Source of the DNA: Hymenobacter convexus
GTDB lineage: Bacteria; Bacteroidota; Bacteroidia; Cytophagales; Hymenobacteraceae
Assembly (NCBI RefSeq): GCF_030580955.1
Contig: NZ_JAUQON010000007.1
Coordinates: forward strand, 1-64,000
DNA length: 64,000 nucleotides
Reading direction: 5' to 3'
Each line of letters opens with the position of its first letter. Position 1 is the stretch's first letter. The notes under the pieces were generated by a model. The model searched no databases and was not told the DNA's origin. It saw nothing but the letters and a program-made list of their open reading frames with translations. Shown piece by piece: positions 57,686 through 64,000 of this stretch. Both the position numbers and the translations under genes were made by a program.

Positions 57686-58335
57686 CAGGAGGTTACGGCC
57701 CGGCGGGCCAGAATCAGGCTTACCAGCCCGCGGGCCACGTCGGCCTTGGACTGCAGTTCAAAATTAACGACTTGGCCCCTGGCATCCAGCACCGTCACCT
57801 TATTGGTGTCGTGGCCGAAACCAGCGCCCGCGTCGCGCAGCGAATTCAACACCACAAGGTCGAAGTTTTTGCGGCGCAGCTTGTCTTGGGCGTGGGCCAG
57901 CTCGTTCGTAGTCTCCAACGCAAAACCGACGGCAAATTGTTCAGCCCGCTTCTGCTGGCCGAGCGTGGCGGCGATGTCCACGTTCTTCACCAGCTCCAGG
58001 GTGAGCGTTTCGCCCGATTTCTTAATCTTTTCGGCAGCTACCTGGGCCGGCCGGTAGTCGGCCACCGCCGCTGCAAATACCCACACATCGGCCTCAGCAG
58101 CCACCATCGAAGCGGCGGCGAACATCTCCGCGGCCGTTTCGACCCGCACCGTTTCAATCAAGGAAATGGCCGGATTGGGCAGTTGGCTGGGGCCGCTCAC
58201 CAGCGTCACCCGGGCTCCCTCAGCCGCGAAGGCTTCGGCCAGTGCGTAGCCCATCTTGCCCGTCGAGCGGTTGCCGAGAAAGCGGACGGGGTCGAGTGGT
58301 TCGTAGGTCGGGCCGGCGGTGATGAGGACGCGCAT
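57685..58335 (-). CDS. coaB: CoaB: phosphopantothenate-cysteine ligase half of a split CoaBC
   Basis: A 216-residue protein corresponding to the C-terminal half of bifunctional CoaBC. It joins cysteine to 4'-phosphopantothenate. Motifs: LITAGPTYEPLDPVRFLGNR, STGKMGYALAEA, AAAVADYRP, and NSLRDAGAGFGHDTNKVTVL. It begins almost exactly where the linker of the fused enzyme would end. coaC is encoded immediately upstream, with a family A hairpin between the two reading frames. The ATG at 58335 is the natural first codon of this domain. Confidence 0.92.
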   Translation of the reverse strand: MRVLITAGPTYEPLDPVRFLGNRSTGKMGYALAEAFAAEGARVTLVSGPSQLPNPAISLIETVRVETAAEMFAAASMVAAEADVWVFAAAVADYRPAQVAAEKIKKSGETLTLELVKNVDIAATLGQQKRAEQFAVGFALETTNELAHAQDKLRRKNFDLVVLNSLRDAGAGFGHDTNKVTVLDARGQVVNFELQSKADVARGLVSLILARRAVTS

Positions 58336-58368
58336 GTTGTGTGCGGAGAGGAAATTGCGAACCCAAAG

Positions 58369-58460
58369 AACGTCATGCTGAGCGTAGCCGAAGCATCTCT
58401 ACCGGGTAAGTAAATAATTACTCTCGTGGTAGAGATGCTTCGGCTACGCTCAGCATGACG
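58369..58460. repeat. Family A hairpin splitting coaBC
   Basis: Arms AACGTCATGCTGAGCGTAGC and the complement (...GCTACGCTCAGCATGACG) are near perfect, continuing through CGAAGCATCTCTACC. The variable block is GTAGCCG/CGGCTAC. The loop core is GTAAATAATTAC. One end lies 2 bases from the coaC stop codon, the other 33 bases from the coaB start. Confidence 0.95.
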
Positions 58461-58462
58461 TG

Positions 58463-59050
58463 CTATTTTGAAACAAAACCGGCGAAAAACTTCGTCAGCT
58501 CCGCCATCATGTCCTCCGGTTCCAGCATGCGGCCGTGGCCGCTGAGGCCGCTGGCCAGCTCGCCGCTGGGCGAGTCGAACACGTGGTTGCCGAAGGAACG
58601 CAGGCGCGCCAGATTCTGCGTCACGGCCGGGTGGGCGTACATGTCCAGGTCCATGGCTGGCGCCAGGAACACGGGGCAGCGGGCCGACAGGTACACCGCG
58701 CACAGTAGATTGGGGCACAGCCCATTGGCCAGTTGGCCAATGGTGTTGGCGCTGGCGGGCGCAATCAGCAGCGCATCGGCCCAGAGGCCCAACTCCACGT
58801 GGTTGTGCCACTCGCCGGCCGCGGCATCACGCAGGAAGCCCGTGAGCACGGGCTTTTTGGAGAGCGTACCCAGCGTGAGCGGCGTGACAAAGGCCGTGGC
58901 CGCCTCGGTGAGGATGACCTGCACCTCGGCGCCGGCCTTCACCAGCAGGCGGGTGAGCGGCGCGGCTTTGTAAGCCGCAATGCTGCCGCTCACGCCCAGC
59001 AAGATGCGGCGGCCGTGCAGGGCAGTTGAGTGCGGAGTGAGGTCGGCCAT
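58463..59050 (-). CDS. coaC: CoaC: phosphopantothenoylcysteine decarboxylase half of a split CoaBC
   Basis: A 195-residue FMN-dependent decarboxylase corresponding to the N-terminal half of CoaBC. Seen: ILLGVSGSIAAYKAA, the catalytic His (H84 in HVELGLWADALLIAPASANT), PAMDLDMYAHP in place of the usual PAMN-x-x-M, and GELASGLSGHGRM where the well-studied E. coli enzyme has a cysteine (ACG); here S167 occupies that site. It lacks the ligase domain, encoded separately by coaB. Confidence 0.9.
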   Translation of the reverse strand: MADLTPHSTALHGRRILLGVSGSIAAYKAAPLTRLLVKAGAEVQVILTEAATAFVTPLTLGTLSKKPVLTGFLRDAAAGEWHNHVELGLWADALLIAPASANTIGQLANGLCPNLLCAVYLSARCPVFLAPAMDLDMYAHPAVTQNLARLRSFGNHVFDSPSGELASGLSGHGRMLEPEDMMAELTKFFAGFVSK

Positions 59051-59076
59051 AATGGGTAAGTTGCTGTTGACAAAAG

Positions 59077-59179
59077 AACGTCATGTCGAGCTTGCCGAGA
59101 CATCTCGCGTGCCACCACCAATCCAATCGATTGAGTTAGTGAAGCACGCGAGATGTCTCGGCAAGCTCGACATGACGTT
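59077..59179. repeat. Family A hairpin, variant arms, between rpoZ and coaC
   Basis: AACGTCATGTCGAGCTTGCC and GGCAAGCTCGACATGACGTT are perfect, continuing GAGACATCTCGCGTG. Both arms carry the TGTCGAG variant instead of TGCTGAG, a paired change. The loop is the long type seen at 10159. Confidence 0.93.
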
Positions 59180-59211
59180 CTTTTTACTTTTCGGCTGCTC
59201 GCCGCTGCGGC

Positions 59212-59559
59212 TTAGAACAGCTCGCGGGGCACCGGAATTTCTTCCGGCTCGGGGGTGCTGTAGTAGATTTTGCCCTGCAGGAACTCCTCAATGGCGAGGC
59301 TGGTGGGCTTGGGCATGCGCTCGTACTGTTTGGAAACCTCGATTTGCTCGCGGTTCTCAAACACTTCCTCCAGGTTGTCGACCGTGGAGGCGAACTCGGC
59401 CAAGCGGTCGTTGAGCTCTTCTTTCAGCTTCACCGACAGTTGGTTGGCGCGCTTGGAAATCACGGCGATGGCCTCGTACACGTTGCCGTTATCGCCGGTG
59501 ATGTCGGCGACGTTGCGCGTTACGATGGAGCTCGAGACGGCGTTGGGATTAGGTTTCAT
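59212..59559 (-). CDS. rpoZ: RNA polymerase omega subunit (Bacteroidota form)
   Basis: A 115-residue omega-subunit homologue: VTRNVADITGDNGNVYEAIA, VISKRANQLSVKLKEELND, then an extended acidic C-terminus with SLAIEEFLQGKIYY. The VYEAI..ISKRA block aligns with the conserved R-x-x-x-A...AI core of omega. Location between bamD and coaBC is usual for this phylum. The ATG at 59559 is preferred over a GTG two codons upstream. Confidence 0.85.
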   Translation of the reverse strand: MKPNPNAVSSSIVTRNVADITGDNGNVYEAIAVISKRANQLSVKLKEELNDRLAEFASTVDNLEEVFENREQIEVSKQYERMPKPTSLAIEEFLQGKIYYSTPEPEEIPVPRELF

Positions 59560-59662
59560 GGGCACAGGTTAATTATTAATTACTGCTTGTTCGTTGTCGG
59601 GCAATGCGGGCGGCTGCCGGAGTGGTTCTGGTAACCAGCAACCGGAAACCAACAACGAAAGA

Positions 59663-60493
59663 TTAATTGGATGCGGCCGTGGGCACGGATTTCAGACGGG
59701 CAATTTCGCTCTGGCTGAAATCGTACATGTCCTGCGCGGCTTTGAGGCTTTTGCTCTTTGGGTAGGCATCGATGAACTGCTGGTAGAAGCTAACGGCTTC
59801 CAAATAACGTTCGCGCTGCTTGGTTTCAATGCTTTCCTTGGCCCAGGCATACTGGGCACTGACGCGCAGGAAAGCCGCCTGCTCGGCATAAGCCGAAGCG
59901 GGATATTGCAGCTGGAAGTTGGTGAGGGCCACCACGGCGGCTTGGTTGTAGCGCAGCTGATAGTAGAGGCGGGCGCTTTCGAAGGCTTTGTTTTCCAGCT
60001 TCTTCTGCAGCTCCTGGGCCATGTTGTCGGTTTCGGCCTTGAACTTGCTTTCGGGGTAGCGGTTCAGGAAATCCTGGATGGATTCGAGGGCCGATACCGT
60101 ATTGGTCTGGTCGAGCTCGTAGCCAGGCGAGTCCAGAAACAGCGACTTGGCATTCAGGAACGTGGCTTCCTCGGTGTAGTCCGAGTTCGGATACGTGTCG
60201 ATGAACTGCTTGAAATAGAACGCACTCAGCACGTAGTTGCGCTGCTTGTAGTTGGTGTTGGCGAAGTAAAACTGGGCTTTTTCGGCCTCGGGGCGGCCTT
60301 TGAGCAACGGAATCAGGTCTTCGAGCAGGGTGCCGGCCCGGAAATAGTCGCCCTTGTCGTAGTACTGCACCGCAGCCTCGTACTTTTTATTGACGTCGGT
60401 GCTTTTCAGCAACTTTTGGTAGCCGCTGGCGCATGAGCCCAGCAAGAGCGTGCTAACCAGCAGAAAGAGAACCGTGAGGCGGGAAATCGGCAT
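59663..60493 (-). CDS. bamD: BamD outer-membrane assembly lipoprotein
   Basis: A 276-residue lipoprotein of the BAM complex, which inserts beta-barrel proteins into the outer membrane. Signal ISRLTVLFLLVSTLLLGSC (lipobox LGSC). The mature protein is a stack of TPR-like repeats: YEAAVQYYDKGDYFRAGTLL, YVLSAFYFKQFIDTYPNSDY, and LEAVSFYQQFIDAYPKSKSL near the end. The ATG at 60493 fits the lipoprotein signal; a TACCTTTG box lies 8 bases upstream. Confidence 0.93.
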   Translation of the reverse strand: MPISRLTVLFLLVSTLLLGSCASGYQKLLKSTDVNKKYEAAVQYYDKGDYFRAGTLLEDLIPLLKGRPEAEKAQFYFANTNYKQRNYVLSAFYFKQFIDTYPNSDYTEEATFLNAKSLFLDSPGYELDQTNTVSALESIQDFLNRYPESKFKAETDNMAQELQKKLENKAFESARLYYQLRYNQAAVVALTNFQLQYPASAYAEQAAFLRVSAQYAWAKESIETKQRERYLEAVSFYQQFIDAYPKSKSLKAAQDMYDFSQSEIARLKSVPTAASN

Positions 60494-60501
60494 AAGGGGT
60501 G

Positions 60502-60509
60502 CAAAGGTA
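60502..60509 (-). promoter_or_regulatory. -7 box just before bamD
   Basis: TACCTTTG on the minus strand matches TAnnTTTG. Eight bases separate it from the ATG at 60493, implying a very short leader. Confidence 0.45.
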
Positions 60510-60596
60510 ACGATTTGAGCCGGCGAAGGCAAACGGGGCGCCGAATCGGGCGGGCCGCCCGCCACTAGAGTGCGTGGCAGCGGCCAAAGGTTGCAG

Positions 60597-62408
60597 CTAG
60601 CGCCGCACGGCCGGGACCTTGGCCGGGGTTTTGGCCGGCAAGGCGCTGGCGGCCGGCTTGGTAACCGGCGCCGCGGTTTTGGGCGCGGGCGCAGGCTTCA
60701 GGGAGTTGGCGGGCGCCTTTTTCGGAGCGGGCTTGGCTTTGGCGTTTTTCCTGGGAACAGTTTTGGTCTTTTTCTTAACGATTTTGCGCTTCTTGGGCCG
60801 GTCGTCGAACTGCTTGCCTAACACCTGGCGGCGGGTGGGCCGTTCCTTGGCGCGCCAGCGGAAGTTTTTCAGGCGCTCGTCATCGGGCTTGAGCTCGTGG
60901 GGCGGGATGAACCGGGCCTCGGGGTTCGAGAGTACGGATATCTTGTTGAGCTTGCTTTCCAGAAACAGCAGCCGCATGTTGGCCGAGAGCACCCGGTTCA
61001 TGCCGGTGGTCACGGTGTCGCCGTCGAGGGCGTAGAAGATGCTTTCCGCGTTGCCCAGCACATCGACGCGCCGGATTTTATTGTCGCGGAAATACGAAAT
61101 CATATTTCGCCCCTTCGTCTGGTTAAAGTTCAGAAGCGTGTCCTGGCTCACGGCAAACGCGTTGGCGTAGAGGCGCATCTCGTCCACCTTGCCGCGCTTC
61201 GAGCGAATTTCCATGGAGTCGGCCGTGAGCTGGTTTTTGGCCTGCCACAGCACGGGGTCCTGGTTGAGGTAGATGATGCTGTCCTGCCGGTCGTAAGTCA
61301 GCGAGTCGCAGATGCCCTGCAGGTTGCCCCGAAAAATCTGCACCTTCGGGTAGGCGTAGAGCACGGTGCGGGTGGTGGTCTGGCCGGGCCGCGCCTCGAT
61401 GCTGATGAGCGTGTCGGCGGCCATGTAGAGCGTGTCTTTCTCGCTGCCGATGTTGCGCACCACCGGCCGGCCGCCGTAAAGCTTGGTGCGGCCTAGCCCG
61501 CGCCAGTACTTGCCGTGGTCGCCCCGCAGCACGAGGTTGTCCTTCTTGGAGGTGAGCGACACGTGCCCATCGGCCACGCCATAGAGCGTAGTTTCGTTGT
61601 ATATCAGCCGGTCGCCACCTAGTAAGTAGTTGGGCGTGTCTACTTTAGCATTTTTCTTGAAATCCGACTGCCGGGTGATGGTGTTGTAGTTGCCCGCTTC
61701 GGCGTAGAGGTTGCCCTGCTTGCCCTTGATGCGCGTGGGGCCGTTGAAGTAGGCAATTTTGGTGACGGTGTTGTAGCGCAGCGTGTCGTTGTTCAGCTCC
61801 GAGTCGGGCGTCACCAGGTGCACGTTGCGCTTGAAAAGAAAGACCTTGGAGTTCCGGTCGTAGAAGCCCTCTTGGCTGTCGAGGGTATTCTGCGGGTCGG
61901 TGAGGTGGCCGGTTTCGGTATAGTAGGCCGTTTTCCGGTTCATGTCGTACTCCAGCGACGGGGCCGTGAGGGTCATGCGCGTGTCGCGCATCACCACGTT
62001 GCCGGTCATGCGGGCTGTGCGCTTGGTGGCGTCGTAGAAGCCGTGGTCGCCGGTAATGGTCATGGTGTCGCTCTGCACCACGCGCACGTTGCTGAAAGCT
62101 TCTACCTGGTTATTATCAAGGTATTGATAGGCCGAATCGCAATACAGAAACACATCGCCCTGCTGGAAACTAACGTTCCCGATAATCTTCCGAATTTTTA
62201 CGCCGTTGTATATCCCCCCTGTCAGAACACCGGCACCGGGCAGCAGCCTAATAGGCTCTCCTTTTTTGGGCGGGGCGCCCGTGGCCGGGCGCGGAGCGGC
62301 GGCCGCGGGCGCCTGCGGGGCACCGGGGCGCGGCGCGTTGGGGTTTTGGCCCCTGCCCAGCAGCGGCCCCAGCACAAAGAGCAGAACTAAAAAGCGGAAG
62401 AGAGACAT
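60597..62408 (-). CDS. OstA-like LPS-transport protein
   Basis: A 603-residue exported protein with an OstA/LptA-like N-terminal region. Signal SLFRFLVLLFVLGPLLGRG. After a Pro/Ala-rich stretch come repeated beta-strand units of the OstA type: DVFLYCDSAYQYLDNNQVEA, GDHGFYDATKRTARMTGNVV and so on through about residue 480. The C-terminus is a highly basic Lys/Pro/Ala-rich tail. It lies 103 bases upstream of bamD on the same strand. A TACCTTTG box lies 8 bases before the ATG at 62408. Confidence 0.88.
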   Translation of the reverse strand: MSLFRFLVLLFVLGPLLGRGQNPNAPRPGAPQAPAAAAPRPATGAPPKKGEPIRLLPGAGVLTGGIYNGVKIRKIIGNVSFQQGDVFLYCDSAYQYLDNNQVEAFSNVRVVQSDTMTITGDHGFYDATKRTARMTGNVVMRDTRMTLTAPSLEYDMNRKTAYYTETGHLTDPQNTLDSQEGFYDRNSKVFLFKRNVHLVTPDSELNNDTLRYNTVTKIAYFNGPTRIKGKQGNLYAEAGNYNTITRQSDFKKNAKVDTPNYLLGGDRLIYNETTLYGVADGHVSLTSKKDNLVLRGDHGKYWRGLGRTKLYGGRPVVRNIGSEKDTLYMAADTLISIEARPGQTTTRTVLYAYPKVQIFRGNLQGICDSLTYDRQDSIIYLNQDPVLWQAKNQLTADSMEIRSKRGKVDEMRLYANAFAVSQDTLLNFNQTKGRNMISYFRDNKIRRVDVLGNAESIFYALDGDTVTTGMNRVLSANMRLLFLESKLNKISVLSNPEARFIPPHELKPDDERLKNFRWRAKERPTRRQVLGKQFDDRPKKRKIVKKKTKTVPRKNAKAKPAPKKAPANSLKPAPAPKTAAPVTKPAASALPAKTPAKVPAVRR

Positions 62409-62416
62409 TCGGGGGC

Positions 62417-62424
62417 CAAAGGTA
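62417..62424 (-). promoter_or_regulatory. -7 box just before the ostA-like gene
   Basis: TACCTTTG on the minus strand matches TAnnTTTG, 8 bases from the ATG at 62408. Confidence 0.45.
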
Positions 62425-62513
62425 CGGACCGGGCCCGCGCTAACGGCCATCTTTGCAGCATAGTGCCCGCTGGGCGCGTTTGTGTGGCTTAGCATCCGCG
62501 CTTCATTATCCAA

Positions 62514-62528
62514 GCGCTCAGCATGACG
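62514..62528. repeat. Solitary family A half-arm
   Basis: GCGCTCAGCATGACG is identical to the right arm end of intact copies (for example 36912-36925), but no left arm is present nearby. It lies between the divergent ostA-like and tilS genes, 29 bases before the tilS ATG. Confidence 0.55.
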
Positions 62529-62557
62529 GCCTTTCTTAACACGTTATTACATCATAT

Positions 62558-63889
62558 ATGCTTGATGCCGTTCGCCGCTTCATTGAGGAGCACGACCTTT
62601 TTTCCATCGAAAACGACCCCATTCTGGTAGCCGTGAGCGGCGGCCTCGATTCGGTGGTGCTGCTGGATGTGCTGCACAAGCTGGGCGCGCAGGTGGCGGT
62701 GGCGCACTGCCACTTCGGCCTACGCGGCGAAGATGCCGACGCCGACGAGCAGTTTGTGCGCAAGCTGGCCAAGCAGTACGGCCTCCCATACTTCGCCGAG
62801 TTTTTCCAGACCAAGGAATTTGCCGAGCAGGAAGGTATTTCGACCCAGATGGCGGCCCGTTTTCTGCGCTACCGCTGGTTTGAGCAGGTGCGGCAGCGCG
62901 AGCAGCTCTCCTACGTTGCCACCGCCCACCACCAGCGCGACCAGACCGAAACCATGCTGCTCAACCTCACGCACGGCACCGGCCTGGCCGGCCTGCACGG
63001 TATTCAGGTGAAGAATGGGCACATTGTGCGCCCGCTGCTGGGTCTGGGCCGCGACGACCTGTACGAATACCTGGTGGAGCGCGGCCTGCGCTGGCGCGAA
63101 GACGACAGCAACGACAGCCCCGTGTACCAGCGCAACCTGCTGCGCATCGAGGTGCTGCCCGTGCTGCGCGAAATCAACCCCAACCTCGACCAGACCATGG
63201 CCGCCACCGCCGAACGCGTGGGCGGGGCCGAAGAAATTGTGCGCCGCTACGTGGCGGACACCGCCGCCCAGGCCCGCCGCGACGAGGACGAAGTGACCTA
63301 TCTGAACATCAGCACCCTGCAAAAAACGGCGGCCACGGCCTTAGTGCTGCACGATATTCTGCGGCCCTTCGGCTTCTCGTGGCTGGTGGTGAAGGACATT
63401 GTAGCGGCCTTTGGCGGCGAAAGCGGCCGGCGGTTCGACTCGCCCACGCACCGGCTGGTGAAGGACCGCGAGAATCTGGTCATTACCCCGCGGCGGCTCA
63501 GCAAATTCGGCACCTTTCAGCTGGCGGCGGGCCAAACGGACTTGTTAGCCGACGGCATGCGCCTGAAGGCCGAGCTGCACGACGACGCGCGGCACTTCAT
63601 CATTCCGCGCTCGAAAAGCACGGCGGCTTTTGATGCCGACAAGCTGAAATTCCCGCTCACGCTGCGCCGCTGGCAGGAAGGCGACTGGTTTATGCCGCTG
63701 GGCATGAAGGGCAAAAAGCTGCTCAGCGACTTCCTCATCGACCAGAAAGTGCCGCTCAACCTCAAAGACGACGTGCGGGTGCTGACCTCGGCCGATGGCA
63801 AAATCTGCTGGGTGGTGGGCTGGCGCGTCGACGACCGTTTTAAGGTGGAAGAGGCCACCGAGCGGGTGCTCACGGTGCAGCGGATGTAG
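62558..63889 (+). CDS. tilS: tRNA(Ile)-lysidine synthetase TilS
   Basis: A 443-residue ATP-dependent enzyme that converts C34 of the minor tRNA-Ile to lysidine. The PP-loop is SGGLDS (residues 27-32). Further blocks are HCHFGLRGEDADADE, ATAHHRRDQTET-like (here ATAHHQRDQTETMLLNLT), and RPLLGLGRDDL. The C-terminal domain (about 330-443) has the family's WQEGDWFMPLGMKGKKLLSD. Start and length are standard. Confidence 0.95.
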   Translation: MLDAVRRFIEEHDLFSIENDPILVAVSGGLDSVVLLDVLHKLGAQVAVAHCHFGLRGEDADADEQFVRKLAKQYGLPYFAEFFQTKEFAEQEGISTQMAARFLRYRWFEQVRQREQLSYVATAHHQRDQTETMLLNLTHGTGLAGLHGIQVKNGHIVRPLLGLGRDDLYEYLVERGLRWREDDSNDSPVYQRNLLRIEVLPVLREINPNLDQTMAATAERVGGAEEIVRRYVADTAAQARRDEDEVTYLNISTLQKTAATALVLHDILRPFGFSWLVVKDIVAAFGGESGRRFDSPTHRLVKDRENLVITPRRLSKFGTFQLAAGQTDLLADGMRLKAELHDDARHFIIPRSKSTAAFDADKLKFPLTLRRWQEGDWFMPLGMKGKKLLSDFLIDQKVPLNLKDDVRVLTSADGKICWVVGWRVDDRFKVEEATERVLTVQRM

Positions 63890-63981
63890 TTCGGCCGGAA
63901 AAACTCCGGTCTTCATTCAAAGCATCGGCGGCCCGGCCGTACTTTTACCCGCGAAACTCCAACCCTCCCAATTCCTCTATT

Positions 63982-64000
63982 ATGAAAGTTACCGTAGTCG
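63982..64000 (+). CDS. Start of a probable malate dehydrogenase, cut by the window end
   Basis: Only six codons are visible, MKVTVV. This is the usual beginning of Bacteroidota malate dehydrogenases (next residues would be a Gly-rich cofactor motif), but six residues cannot prove it. A near-consensus box TACTTTTA (63940-63947) lies 34 bases upstream. Confidence 0.35.

Noticed and set aside
30..62528. CRISPR array
   Set aside because: The repeats are dispersed inverted repeats with different spacing and no regular spacers; no cas genes are present.
30..62528. Insertion sequences for the repeat families
   Set aside because: Elements are about 70 to 240 bases with no transposase and no visible target duplications.

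Overview
The window looks like a chromosomal segment of a Hymenobacter-type member of the Bacteroidota (Cytophagales). The supports are the high GC content, Bacteroidota promoter boxes of the TAnnTTTG type, the near absence of Shine-Dalgarno sites, and family-typical gene sets: DUF4835, the Bacteroidota RpoZ, an OstA-like protein, a CusA-TolC fusion, the fused DAHP synthase/chorismate mutase, and ClpC beside an acyl-CoA carboxylase. I see no rRNA, tRNA, insertion sequence, prophage, integron or CRISPR array.

Layout. 0-5 kb: a minus-strand operon mltG / unknown / thioesterase, then yciO, then a minus pair (secreted protein and lipid A-type acyltransferase). 5-11.5 kb: a heavy-metal efflux operon (His-rich small protein, CusA fused to a TolC-like channel, CusB lipoprotein). 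11.6-18.3 kb: WbqC-like protein, clpC, acyl-CoA carboxylase beta subunit, a small membrane protein, M42 peptidase. 18.3-25 kb: a metal/cobalamin-receptor-like protein, the shikimate genes aroA, aroB and DAHP synthase/chorismate mutase, two small lipoproteins, proline dehydrogenase. 25-32 kb: unknown proteins, a stress-type glycine-zipper protein, Prc protease, lysS. 32-40.5 kb: YtxH and YtxH-CsbD proteins, a Kazal lipoprotein, an acyltransferase, cupin, dienelactone hydrolase, M28 peptidase, two paralogous secreted repeat proteins, a Spy-like protein. 40.7-50.6 kb: an orphan xanthine-dehydrogenase large subunit, a divergent HxlR regulator/quinone reductase pair, an ABC exporter, an AT-rich accessory patch with a gene remnant, an antitoxin-like protein and a barstar, and two dehydrogenases. 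50.7-53.8 kb: tandem pectinesterases and an outer-membrane protein. 53.9-62.4 kb: a long minus-strand housekeeping run, ostA-like / bamD / rpoZ / coaC / coaB / DUF4835 / recN / fabI. The end holds tilS and the first codons of a probable malate dehydrogenase.

The most striking signal outside the genes is a set of about nineteen intergenic inverted-repeat elements in at least five sequence families. In the commonest family the two stem arms vary from copy to copy but stay complementary, while the loop core stays constant in several copies. Four elements interrupt the bamD-to-fabI run, and one lies exactly between the two halves of coaBC, which is normally a single gene. Another lies between cusA and cusB. 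No matching transposase is present in the window. Other points of note are the CusA-TolC fusion with an internal signal-peptide-like segment, the YtxH-CsbD fusion, the new-looking HRVT/ERxRWE repeat proteins, promoter boxes that nearly touch start codons, and the small accessory patch at 47.1-48.5 kb.

All functional calls rest on reading motifs by eye. No database search was run.
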